Positions 1 through 6,902 are shown, counted from the stretch's first letter. The stretch: DNA of 6,902 nucleotides from an uncultured Planctomycetaceae bacterium (GCA_903921945.1 CAIXSC010000395.1:1-6902), one strand, 5' to 3'. Program-made: numbers and translations. The notes: generated from the sequence alone by a model not told the origin.

Positions 1-392
1 ACCGTGAACCCAAACCGATCGCCGCTTTCCACCGGATCGGGAAAGGCCGACTGGAGGACGAGCAGGGCCCGCGCCGTGCTGAGTCCCCGACCGTTGCTGT
101 ACATCACTTGGACGGCGCCATGGTCCACAATCGCGCCGGTGTCCTCGCTTGGAACGAGCCCGAGAACCGGCTTGGAAAGCACTTGAACCGCGGCGTAGGC
201 GCCGCCCCTCGCGCCATACGTGACCACCACCTCGCCCGCATTCGCTTTTCCGGAAACCGTGGTTGACGGCGCGCCGACCACCAAATCCTCGTAACCATCG
301 CGATTGAAATCGGCCGCCATCAGTGCGCGTCCCTCAAGCCGCTCACCCAGCGACAACCGCCGGTGCGTTGATGGGGCCGACCGTTTCGGCAT
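1..392 (-). CDS. Secreted FG-GAP (integrin-alpha-like) repeat protein, N-terminal 130 residues; runs off left edge
   Basis: The frame starts at ATG 392-390 and is open for 130 codons to the window edge, so only the N-terminus is present. Residues 16-26 read GERLEGRALMA. This matches the LE-x-R-x-(L/M)(L/M)A motif that I know from the N-termini of secreted planctomycete proteins. Directly after it, residues 26-42 (ADFNRDGYEDLVVGAP) form a first FG-GAP repeat with a DxNxDGxxD calcium-loop pattern. A second blade is suggested by GAVQVMY at 92-98, and DRFGF at 125-129 begins the next. FG-GAP repeats fold as beta-propeller blades and occur in extracellular adhesion or surface proteins; partner and function cannot be read here. 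No hydrophobic signal core is obvious before the motif. The frame is open upstream to about 583, but 392 is the first ATG in it, has a Shine-Dalgarno-like GGAAG 9 nt upstream and places the motif close to the N-terminus. An in-frame ATG at 320 would cut off the motif. Codon third positions are GC-rich, as in the neighbouring genes. Confidence 0.82.
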   Translation of the reverse strand, partial: MPKRSAPSTHRRLSLGERLEGRALMAADFNRDGYEDLVVGAPSTTVSGKANAGEVVVTYGARGGAYAAVQVLSKPVLGLVPSEDTGAIVDHGAVQVMYSNGRGLSTARALLVLQSAFPDPVESGDRFGFT

Positions 393-401
393 GTCGACCC
401 G

Positions 402-406
402 CTTCC
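402..406 (-). promoter_or_regulatory. Ribosome binding site of the FG-GAP gene
   Basis: GGAAG is read on the minus strand, 9 nt before the ATG at 392. It supports that start over the internal in-frame ATG at 320. The match to the anti-Shine-Dalgarno sequence is partial. Confidence 0.45.
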
Positions 407-547
407 GACGCCAGCCACTCGCCGCATCCCCGCGGCCGTTCACCGCGGCGGAACGCTGAACACCGGCCCAAGGAAAACGCTCGATCAAAGCTCGGAATAT
501 GGAGACTCTCCCGTTCGAAAAGTGAGTGAACCGATTCGATCGGCGGC

Positions 548-563
548 CGCGTAATGTTACGCG
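548..563. promoter_or_regulatory. Inverted repeat, possible operator upstream of the FG-GAP gene
   Basis: CGCGTAA and TTACGCG form perfect 7-bp arms around a 2-bp centre (TG). The site lies about 155 bp upstream of the FG-GAP start, outside any supported gene. Arm length and near-zero spacing fit a binding site for a dimeric repressor, for example of TetR type. That is inference, because no regulator gene lies in the window and no second copy was found near it. It could also be chance. Confidence 0.3.
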
Positions 564-895
564 TACATGCCAACCGTTGCTTCAAGAGCTACCGGTCTCG
601 CACCCTCAACCTTTCACGGGCCGCCGACCCAACCGAACTTTTCTTGTTTTTTTCGCGGCAGGCGTTCGCGGAAATCCAATCTCAGAGCCGTCACTTCACC
701 TGGCGTTTTTTCTGACGCGAACAGATGCCAACCTCTTCGCCGCGTTTCGCTCGGAGAGTTCATCGATCGACGAAAATTCCTCGAAGACCGGAAACGCCCC
801 TCCGCAAGGTTGGCGATCGCGATCGTTCTCGCGTCCCACGCTCAAAGTCAGAAGCTCCCCTTTCGATTTCCCCAAAAGCTCGCGTTTCCAGCGTG

Positions 896-909
896 CAATT
901 CGCGAATTG
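896..909. repeat. Perfect 14-bp palindrome in the intergenic region
   Basis: CAATTCGCGAATTG is its own reverse complement and does not extend further. It lies about 205 bp after the metallopeptidase stop and about 500 bp before the FG-GAP start. It has no loop, so a terminator is unlikely; a protein-binding site or chance are the options. Confidence 0.35.
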
Positions 910-1115
910 TTTCTGGTGCGAACCCAATGAGTTCGGCTCCAGAAATCGGTGGGCAAACGAGAGACGCAAGGCGGAAGACGGAAGACGGACACAGCTTGCC
1001 CGATCGTGAAGAAAACGCGGGGATGGGCGAGCGCGGTCGCGGTTCCGATGGGCCGGAGTTGCCGCCAGCCGTCTGCTCCGAGAAGGCTACGTCGCGGTCG
1101 GCCATTCCGTCCAAG

Positions 1116-1523
1116 TCAGCCGTAACCGAGCTCGCCGACTTCGTCTTCATTCATTCCGCGATGATGGCCCACCTCGTGGAGGATCGTGATGCGAATCTGC
1201 TCGCGGAGCCGTTCCTCCTTGATCTGGTGATCGACATTGGTGGCGGTCAGTAACAAGCCGCGACGAAAGAGATGGATCGTTGGCGGCTGGTGCGTGTAGA
1301 GTCCCTGGACTTCATCGGGATCGCTCGCTTCGAGCTCGCGCATGACGCGCTTGCTAGGCCGATCCTCGACCAGGAGCGGGACGCGATCGAGCACACTCCG
1401 CACGTCATCTGGCAGCGAGTCGATCACCTGGGCGACTCGCTCATCGAAAAAATCGCGCAGCGATTCAGGGAGTTTCATTGCGGAACCGAGACTCTCATGG
1501 CCTTTAGGAAAGGCATCGTCCAT
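1116..1523 (-). CDS. Small zincin-type metallopeptidase family protein (PF06262-like)
   Basis: The 135-residue product ends in ILHEVGHHRGMNEDEVGELGYG-type sequence. The zinc motif HExxH is at residues 116-120 (His116, Glu117, His120), followed by an acidic stretch and a terminal LGY. This layout is typical of the minimal metalloprotease fold of the Zincin_1/DUF1025 family (usually about 110-140 residues), where the motif sits close to the C-terminus. His116 and His120 would bind zinc and Glu117 would be the catalytic base. Substrates of the family are not established. There is no signal peptide, so it is probably cytoplasmic. The start is uncertain. ATG 1523 has only a distant GGAG 15 nt upstream. 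ATG 1478 would give a 120-residue protein starting MKLPES and fits codon bias better, because codons before it lack the strong GC third-position preference. A TTG at 1526 is also possible. The gene begins 27 bp after the large gene's stop, suggesting one transcript. Confidence 0.88.
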   Translation of the reverse strand: MDDAFPKGHESLGSAMKLPESLRDFFDERVAQVIDSLPDDVRSVLDRVPLLVEDRPSKRVMRELEASDPDEVQGLYTHQPPTIHLFRRGLLLTATNVDHQIKEERLREQIRITILHEVGHHRGMNEDEVGELGYG

Positions 1524-1550
1524 CAACTTGTGTCGACACTCCCACGCAGG

Positions 1551-4500
1551 CTAGGGTTTTTGCTGCTGGGGTGGCAACTCACGCGGCAAGCCGGGCGCCG
1601 GGGCTTCGTCGCGGGCCGCTTCCGCGATTCGCGCGGCTTGAGCACGAGTGCGGGACACCGACGCGGCCGGACTGAACGAGCTGAAGATCGATTTCAGAAT
1701 TCCGGCGGCGGAACCTCCAGGCATCTGCAGATTGCTCGACGCGGCCCCGACCTGCGCTGGCGGCGCCGGTGGCGCGGGCATATTGGTCATGGTGAATTCG
1801 AAATTTCGAGCGCCCATGGTGACGAGCAGCTTGTTCATATCCGGTTTGGCGACAACTTCGCTGAAATTCGCCGCCACGGGAACATCTTCTTTCTGGAAGA
1901 CGATGCGACCGTCGCGTTTGTCGAGAACAAGCAACGCCGATTGCTGGGCGTTGCGGCCGCCCTTTCGCATGAACACCAAAAGCGGACTTTGCGTGGGCTG
2001 TTCCATCAACAATCCAAAGTGCTCGATCGTCGCGGGCACTTCCCATCGCGGCTTACCCGAGGCGCGGTCGAACAAATAGACCTTACCATGGATCATTTGA
2101 CTGTTGGCGGAGCCGCCGACGACGTCGGTTTGAACAGGCATGTTGGTTTTGGGCGGACCAATCACCGCGAGCAGGTAGCCTTCCGCCGTCTCCTGGAAAA
2201 CAATCGCGTTCAGGGAAGGCTCGGCGTCCAACTTCTGGTCGGCGATCAGTTGGCCATCGATCAGCGACACCATTCGCATTTGGCCATCAGGCTGAACGGC
2301 GGCCATGACGCGGTCGTGGAACAACGCTCCCCGGCTGCCGGCGGCGAATTCGCCTTGGTAGAGCGTTTTGCCGGTCAGGACGTCGTACAGACGCACATCG
2401 CGTTTGCCATCTCCGCCGGTCCAGGCTAGCACGCGGCGGCCGTTCGTCGCCCAACGCTGTTCGCCGGCCGCGATCGGGCGCCGGGCGATTTCCCGGCCAT
2501 CGAACGCGCTGAGCACAATGAACTCTTTGCCATCCAGCGGCGCGACAATCAACAGTTCCTCGTCGCCGAACAGCTCGCTGCCCGCCGGCATGTCGAGCCG
2601 ATTCCAGATGACCTCGCCGGAGAGTGGATCAAGGCACATGAGTTCGCTTTGCTTCATGACGAAGACACCGTTGGCGAGCACCGGTCCAAGCGGACTGATG
2701 GGCCGGTCGGCGTTGTCGCTCACGGTGGCTCGCATGCCGCCCCAAGCCGAGCTATTCATGCGGACACGGGTTCGAACGTTTTGATCGTTGTCGCCCAGCC
2801 GGGTTACCGTTTCCACTCGCCAGCGAATGCCGCCCTCCGCCTTGTCGGCGGAGGGAATGGTGCTGAAGGCGACGACTTCCGTACCCATGTGAACGCAGAC
2901 GAGTTGCCCGATAGCGCGGGCGTGGATCGACTGGGGGACTCCGAAATAGTAGGGCGAGAAGCCGCCGTCCGGCCGAATCAAAGTCGAGCGGAAGGTTTCA
3001 TTGCCCAGGCCGTCGCGGCACACGAGCGAGTAGTTCTTTTGCTGGTCGAAGACAAGCGTGGTGCCGGGCGAGAAGGCGCCGGCCGTCTCGCGGAAGGTGG
3101 CGAACGAGGCGCGACCATAGTTCGCGTTTTGCAGGCCATTATTCTCCTTTTCCTCCACCACGACTTTGCCGTACGGCCACCCGTTGACGGCCCGATCCCA
3201 GGCCGGCTTCGTGTCGGCGGCGGCACCGAAAGCGTCGGCGAGCTCTTTGCCCGACTTGCCGTCCAAGCACGGGACGGAGGCGAACTGCGACGCCAGTCGC
3301 GCGTGGTAGTTGGCCGCCAGTTCAAACTGACGACTGGCCTGAAGAAGCTCGGCGGTCGCGGCGAGGGCGGCGCCGGCGATCGCCGGATCCGGATCGCGTT
3401 CCAAGGCGGCGAGCACAAGTTCGGCTTCCAGGTAGGACTGGGCGGCCGTGAGTTTGCGTGCCAACCGCAAGCGAACGGTGCGGGAGGCCGGATGAAAAGC
3501 GAAGTTGCTCGAAAACTGCCGCAGAGCCGGGACATTGTCGAGTCGCAGCACGGCATCGCGGCGATCGGAGATCGCCACGTCGAACCGTTGGCGGTCAGCG
3601 TCGCTGGCGTCGCGATAGAGCACCCCGAGTTCCGCCGCCACTAAACGATCGCGACGGACCGCGTGGCGAGCGGAGACAGCCTCCGTGCTACCCGTCGAAT
3701 CGGGTCGGCGTTGAGCGGCCAAATCGTTCAGCTTCATCAGAATCTCGAACGCGCTGGCGGCGTCGCCCGTGCTCCGCAATCCGCGGGCCACCAATTGCAA
3801 AAACTTTTCGCGTTCGGCCGGCTGATCGACCAAAGAATCGAGTTCATCGGCCAAGTTGCGGTACTTGGCGAAATCGTCCCGCAGCGCGTTCATCAGGTTT
3901 TGCACCAGCAGCCCGCGTAGATACTGGTCGTCAGGATTTTTGGCACGGGCTTCCCGAAGCAACGCGATCGCGTCGCCGTACTCGCCGGCATGGGCTTTGA
4001 GCTCAGCCATGGCCCCAAGGGCCCAAGGGTCGCCCGGGGAATTCATCAACTTGTTGGCGACCCGATCCCGCAAGGGGCCCACCATGGGGAACACGGCCAG
4101 TCCGCCAATGCCATGCGAGATGATTTCATCGCGATAGCAAATGAGATTGCCGAGCATCTCGCTCGTGCGGATCGACTCGACAATCTTCCCCGCTTCGAGA
4201 TCGATCTTGAGCAGTTGCTGCGCCGTCGTGGGCAGATAGTAAAAGGCGCCGGCATGGACGCCGCGGCCGCTTGGCAAGGCCTTTTCAGGGATCTCCAGCG
4301 GATTCGCCCAGGCCGGTTTGCCGTCGCTCATCTGCACCGCGACAAGGTTGTTCTTTCCGACAAACACCGCCTTACCACGCTGCACGCCCGCGACAAACAG
4401 CAGGTCGTTCCGCTTCTGAGCGGGCCACAGCAGTTTACCGGTGAGCAGATCGAGGCAGTACATCTCGTTCGATTCAATCGGCGTGACGAGCACGCGGCCG

Positions 4501-6512
4501 TCGTCAATCGTGACCGTTGCGTCGTTCCAACGTTGACCGAGCGTTTTCACCTGAGCGAACTGGACGTTGCGCGGGAAAAACACGCCGTTCTGCGGCGCGT
4601 CGTTCGACGACTGGCTGTACTGGAATCCCCAGAGCAACGAACGGTTCGCGATGTCCACGGCCACAACCGCGCCGGCTGACGTGGGACAGACAAGCACGCC
4701 GTCGGCGAACGACGGGCATGAACCGGCGAGCCGGCGATTGGCGTCGACGTTGATGGTTCGCGATTCCAGCTGGACAAGCTGCTGCTGCCATTCGAGCTTA
4801 CCGGTTTTTGGATCGACCGCCGCGACGCACACTTCGGCATTCATTTCCATCAGGACGAACAGTTTCCCCTGAACGGGCAGCGGCGGCCCGAGAAAGAACG
4901 CGTCGGCAAGCCGGGGATCATCGCCGGCCGCACCCTTTCCGTCGCCGATGCTCCAGAGGAATTTTCCTTCGCGGCGTGTATCGAGCGCCACGAGTTGATT
5001 CCCTTGGGCCCCGGGACCGCGGCCGTTCATACCGCGGACTTGCATTTGCATCATGATCTGCTGTGGATTCGTGCTGGCGTACGGCAGTTCGTGCAAGAAA
5101 TAGACCGCGTCGCCATCGCTGCTGATTTGACCGAACGCGGCGTCGTCAAAGAGCCGTTGTTTCAGTTCCGTTTCGCGACTGACCCGTTGCCGCGAGGCCA
5201 TGTTGTTGCGGTTCGCCGGCACAACCCGAGCCGGATCGGCTTCGTCCCACGGATAAGGCCAAACGCGTTTGCCGGTTCGGACATCGACGCCCAAGAGCCC
5301 TTCGGCGGTTCGCATCAGAACGAAGTCATTCACGGCCAGCGGCTGGAGGCTGGGAAGCGGCGGAACTCCCTGCATCGACATGTCTTTGGCGAACTTCTCC
5401 GCGAGCCGTTCATCGTTGGGATTGTTGATGGTTGGTACTCGCCAACGCGGATTGCGCAGCGGGGCGTCGGCGGAAACGCGGGCCGTCCGCGCGGCATCGC
5501 CGCGGTACAGGATCCATTGAGCCAGCGGTCCGCCACCGTCGCGGATGCGGAGGGCGAGCAGCGCTTCGAGCCGCTCGCGGGCCAAGCGTTCATCAGCCGG
5601 AAGTTCCAGCGGTTTGCCGCCGACTTGGAGGGCAGCCCCGGCGGCCGTTTTCGCCAACGCGCCGAGGATCGTTTGGGCGCGCTGCGGCTGGTTGGCTTGA
5701 ATCCAGCAAGTCGCCGCCAACAGGGACAATTCGGGCTCGAAGCTACCGGCGGCTGGCGATTCCGCGAGCCGGCGCAGCACGAGCGCGGCGGCCAGCGGTT
5801 GTCCTTGATCCATGTAGTAGCGGCCGAGCAGCAACGTGGCCTCGTAGCCGGCCTTGGTGTGAAAGAACCGGCGCGACACCGAAGTCAGCAGGCCGCCATC
5901 GCCCGATTCAATCGCTTGATTGAGCATTCGCCGCGCTTCGGGCCCGAACTGCAATTCAAACCATTCGCGGCCTTGGGCGGGCATCGCTCCGATCAACCGC
6001 TGCACTTCGCTCTTCAGGCTGACGTGCGTCCCCTGCTCATTCCGCGAACCGATGAAGTAATCCTGGGGCGCGTCGTTGCCGGCCGCTTCGGCCCCCGCCG
6101 CCTCGCCGCCCTCAGCGACCGCCCGGTCCAGTTCGGCGAGCAGCCGACCGAGCTCCGCGACGGCGTCGGCGTATTGCTCGTCCTCGATCGCCTTCTTGGC
6201 CCGCGTCAGCCGCAAGGACAGTTCGCGGGGCGCCGCACGAAAGGCGGCCACGACATTCGCGTCCCCGCGGGCTTGGGCAAAAACAACCGGAACACCCGCG
6301 GCTCCCCAAAAGGTCGCGACGCAGTAGACCGCGACGCAGAAGGCCGTGAAGCCGCAGCTCGTGAAGCCGCAGTTCGTGAAGCCGCAGTTCGTGAAGCCGC
6401 AGTTCGCGACGCGGGCCGGTTCGGGCCGATCGAGACGCGGGAACGAAAAACCGCCAGCGAAACCAGCCAGCCGTTCGACCGATCGAGCGAACGGGGAGCG
6501 ATACGAGGTCAT
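1551..6512 (-). CDS. Large exported TPR / PQQ-type beta-propeller repeat protein
   Basis: The product has 1653 residues. Residues 1-81 form a long signal region: a basic start, a Cys-rich pentapeptide repeat (37-56), a hydrophobic core (about 57-78) and a likely cleavage site after AQA (79-81). Helical TPR-like segments follow at about 95-330. A first beta-propeller spans about 385-815, with seven strand motifs of the AxDxxTGxxxW type, for example GVDVRTGKRVW at 408, AVDPKTGKLEW at 565 and CLDLLTGKLLW at 686. A second helical TPR-like block (about 825-1100; AGEYGDAIALLREA is clear) leads to a second propeller (about 1190-1570) with motifs at CLDPLSGEVIW (1293), LYDVLTGKTLY and LFDRASGKPRW. 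In the second propeller most repeats have lost the Trp. The C-terminus (about 1577-1653) is Pro/Ala/Gln-rich and probably disordered. PQQ-type repeats of this sort are usually structural, as in BamB, so a scaffold or assembly role in the envelope is more likely than PQQ-dependent catalysis. I see no catalytic residues. The ATG at 6512 is supported by GAAAGGA 7 nt upstream. Planctomycetes carry many such proteins of unknown role. Confidence 0.93.
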   Translation of the reverse strand: MTSYRSPFARSVERLAGFAGGFSFPRLDRPEPARVANCGFTNCGFTNCGFTSCGFTAFCVAVYCVATFWGAAGVPVVFAQARGDANVVAAFRAAPRELSLRLTRAKKAIEDEQYADAVAELGRLLAELDRAVAEGGEAAGAEAAGNDAPQDYFIGSRNEQGTHVSLKSEVQRLIGAMPAQGREWFELQFGPEARRMLNQAIESGDGGLLTSVSRRFFHTKAGYEATLLLGRYYMDQGQPLAAALVLRRLAESPAAGSFEPELSLLAATCWIQANQPQRAQTILGALAKTAAGAALQVGGKPLELPADERLARERLEALLALRIRDGGGPLAQWILYRGDAARTARVSADAPLRNPRWRVPTINNPNDERLAEKFAKDMSMQGVPPLPSLQPLAVNDFVLMRTAEGLLGVDVRTGKRVWPYPWDEADPARVVPANRNNMASRQRVSRETELKQRLFDDAAFGQISSDGDAVYFLHELPYASTNPQQIMMQMQVRGMNGRGPGAQGNQLVALDTRREGKFLWSIGDGKGAAGDDPRLADAFFLGPPLPVQGKLFVLMEMNAEVCVAAVDPKTGKLEWQQQLVQLESRTINVDANRRLAGSCPSFADGVLVCPTSAGAVVAVDIANRSLLWGFQYSQSSNDAPQNGVFFPRNVQFAQVKTLGQRWNDATVTIDDGRVLVTPIESNEMYCLDLLTGKLLWPAQKRNDLLFVAGVQRGKAVFVGKNNLVAVQMSDGKPAWANPLEIPEKALPSGRGVHAGAFYYLPTTAQQLLKIDLEAGKIVESIRTSEMLGNLICYRDEIISHGIGGLAVFPMVGPLRDRVANKLMNSPGDPWALGAMAELKAHAGEYGDAIALLREARAKNPDDQYLRGLLVQNLMNALRDDFAKYRNLADELDSLVDQPAEREKFLQLVARGLRSTGDAASAFEILMKLNDLAAQRRPDSTGSTEAVSARHAVRRDRLVAAELGVLYRDASDADRQRFDVAISDRRDAVLRLDNVPALRQFSSNFAFHPASRTVRLRLARKLTAAQSYLEAELVLAALERDPDPAIAGAALAATAELLQASRQFELAANYHARLASQFASVPCLDGKSGKELADAFGAAADTKPAWDRAVNGWPYGKVVVEEKENNGLQNANYGRASFATFRETAGAFSPGTTLVFDQQKNYSLVCRDGLGNETFRSTLIRPDGGFSPYYFGVPQSIHARAIGQLVCVHMGTEVVAFSTIPSADKAEGGIRWRVETVTRLGDNDQNVRTRVRMNSSAWGGMRATVSDNADRPISPLGPVLANGVFVMKQSELMCLDPLSGEVIWNRLDMPAGSELFGDEELLIVAPLDGKEFIVLSAFDGREIARRPIAAGEQRWATNGRRVLAWTGGDGKRDVRLYDVLTGKTLYQGEFAAGSRGALFHDRVMAAVQPDGQMRMVSLIDGQLIADQKLDAEPSLNAIVFQETAEGYLLAVIGPPKTNMPVQTDVVGGSANSQMIHGKVYLFDRASGKPRWEVPATIEHFGLLMEQPTQSPLLVFMRKGGRNAQQSALLVLDKRDGRIVFQKEDVPVAANFSEVVAKPDMNKLLVTMGARNFEFTMTNMPAPPAPPAQVGAASSNLQMPGGSAAGILKSIFSSFSPAASVSRTRAQAARIAEAARDEAPAPGLPRELPPQQQKP
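4995..5054 (-). other. Met/Gly-rich insertion within propeller 1
   Basis: Residues 487-506 of the large protein are rich in Met, Gln, Gly and Arg (IMMQMQVRGMNGRG) and sit just before the strand motif NQLVALDTRREGKFLW. They look like an inserted surface loop between blades. Met-rich loops sometimes bind copper in the envelope, but four Met residues here are weak evidence for that. Confidence 0.45.
6316..6420 (-). repeat. 15-bp tandem repeat in the signal-region coding sequence
   Basis: Four nearly identical 15-bp units (plus strand GTGAAGCCGCAGTTC; the first ends CTC) occupy 6346-6405. They are flanked by related units starting GCGACGC at 6316, 6331 and 6406. Read as protein, the core gives CGFT preceded by Asn or Ser four times (residues 37-56), followed by the more diverged AFCVA and VYCVA. 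Cysteines fall at residues 38, 43, 48, 53, 59 and 64. A unit length of 15 bp keeps the frame, so the copy number can change without disrupting the gene. The near-identity of the three inner units points to recent expansion. Confidence 0.9.
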
Positions 6513-6519
6513 GCGCCAA

Positions 6520-6526
6520 TCCTTTC
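6520..6526 (-). promoter_or_regulatory. Ribosome binding site of the large gene
   Basis: GAAAGGA lies 7 nt upstream of the ATG at 6512. This is a good Shine-Dalgarno match at good spacing. It fixes the start even though the resulting signal region is unusually long. Confidence 0.75.
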
Positions 6527-6643
6527 TCGCCGCGCGGTGTCTTCACCGGATTGCCGGCTGGAGGTTGCGGGACGCCGAACCACCGCGAGTCCCTCGCGTT
6601 GCCGTTCAGACGCCGCGCTGCGGCCGCGCGAAACTAAGAGCCT

Positions 6644-6672
6644 AGAATAACCGGAACTTGGAAAAATGTCGC
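6644..6672 (-). promoter_or_regulatory. Possible sigma70-like promoter of the large gene
   Basis: On the minus strand, GCGACA (6672-6667, four of six consensus bases) is followed after 17 bp by TATTCT (6649-6644, four of six). It lies in the most AT-rich part of the leader and would give a 5' untranslated region of about 125 nt. The match is modest, and promoter consensus in planctomycetes is poorly known to me. Confidence 0.3.
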
Positions 6673-6902
6673 CAGGATTTCCGCCAAGTCCCCACGTCGA
6701 CAGCAGCCGGCGCGTCGCGCTTCGGCCCTGTTTTCCCGATTTTCCGCCTCGTATTCGCCGTCTAGAAGCGGGCCAAACCGTGCGGGACAAGCATCGCGCA
6801 AGCCGTTTTCCGGCTGGCCATGATTGACACTTGGACGGCAGTGGAAGCCAGTTCCTGGGAAAACCTCGAGAAGCGGCGAGCTGGCAACCGCGCAGGGCGA
6901 AG

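Larger units (their letters stand above)
393..1115. other. 723-bp intergenic region without a convincing gene
   Basis: This region separates the metallopeptidase stop from the FG-GAP gene start, both on the minus strand. Several frames are open for 70-230 codons, but their products are rich in Arg, Ser and Pro, show no recognisable domain and change composition along their length, as expected for chance frames in GC-rich DNA. The region holds two inverted repeats (548-563 and 896-909). It also has a short GGAAGAC tandem at about 973-988 and T-rich runs on the plus strand near 639-653 and 703-711. I see no tRNA fold, no good -10/-35 pair and no clear stem with a T-tract after the metallopeptidase gene. 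It probably holds the promoter and leader of the FG-GAP gene. Confidence 0.6.
6513..6902. other. 390-bp region upstream of the large gene, no supported gene
   Basis: This region holds the candidate promoter and ribosome binding site described separately. A short hairpin (AGCCG, loop TTTTC, CGGCT at 6801-6815) has no T-tract and is weak as a terminator. On the plus strand a frame from ATG 6820 is open to the window edge (27 codons) but lacks a ribosome binding site and recognisable sequence. On the minus strand two frames entering from the edge stop near 6763 and 6640. Neither product resembles a known C-terminus. Whether an upstream or divergent gene begins just outside the window cannot be decided. 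Confidence 0.5.

Noticed and set aside
567..1253. A 228-codon plus-strand frame covering most of the intergenic region
   Set aside because: It has no ribosome binding site, lacks any domain or stable composition, and its 3' end overlaps the metallopeptidase in antisense. It is most likely a chance frame.
1272..2429. A 385-codon open frame on the plus strand
   Set aside because: It lies antisense to the metallopeptidase and the C-terminal part of the large protein and crosses the gap between them. The product is His/Arg-rich with no recognisable family, so it is a shadow frame.
6346..6405. CRISPR-like array
   Set aside because: The units are directly adjacent 15-mers with no spacers and lie in frame within a coding sequence.
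4995..6650. A 551-codon open frame on the plus strand, antisense to the large gene
   Set aside because: It mirrors the GC-rich third-position bias of the minus-strand gene and extends past that gene's start. The product is low-complexity and Arg/Ala/Gly-rich, has no domain, and turns the 15-bp repeat into REAAV repeats. The minus frame has clear propeller motifs and a good ribosome binding site.
6509..6790. A 93-codon minus-strand frame overlapping the start of the large gene
   Set aside because: It ends at the large gene's start, is Arg/Ser-rich without a domain, and covers the candidate promoter and the ribosome binding site.
6801..6815. Hairpin AGCCG-TTTTC-CGGCT as a terminator of an upstream gene
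   Set aside because: The stem is only 5 bp and no T-tract follows on either strand.
6824..6829. Perfect TTGACA as a -35 element on the plus strand
   Set aside because: No acceptable -10 hexamer is found 15-19 bp downstream.
6820..6902. Possible start of a divergent plus-strand gene (MIDTWTAVEASSW...)
   Set aside because: Only 27 codons are visible, there is no ribosome binding site before the ATG, and the sequence is not recognisable.

Overview
The window looks like a GC-rich planctomycete chromosome segment, most likely from the Pirellulales or a related group. This is inferred from two things. The first is a very large exported protein that alternates TPR and PQQ-type beta-propeller regions. 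The second is an N-terminus at the left edge carrying an LE-x-R-x-L-M-A motif directly before FG-GAP repeats, which I associate with secreted planctomycete proteins. No search could be run, so the taxonomic call is moderate.

Everything with good coding support lies on the minus strand. Read in the direction of transcription (right to left), there is first a 390-bp leader (6513-6902) with a possible sigma70-like promoter. It is followed by one gene of 1653 codons (6512-1551) for an exported TPR/beta-propeller protein. After a 27-bp gap comes a small zincin-type metallopeptidase gene (1523-1116), probably cotranscribed. A stretch of about 720 bp without a convincing gene (393-1115) holds two short inverted repeats. 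The last gene starts at 392 and leaves the window at the left edge; it encodes the beginning of a secreted FG-GAP (integrin-alpha-like) repeat protein.

The large protein probably works in the cell envelope as a protein-interaction scaffold. Its signal region is unusual because it contains an expanded 15-bp tandem repeat (Cys-Gly-Phe-Thr pentapeptides) just before the hydrophobic core. The metallopeptidase has no visible export signal and is probably cytoplasmic. The FG-GAP protein is probably extracellular. No pathway linking the three can be read from the sequence. There is no tRNA, rRNA, CRISPR array, transposon or recognisable new multi-gene system here. The most notable items are the repeat-expanded signal region, the short same-frame junction between the first two genes, and the incomplete FG-GAP gene, which has no stop inside the window and is easy to miss.
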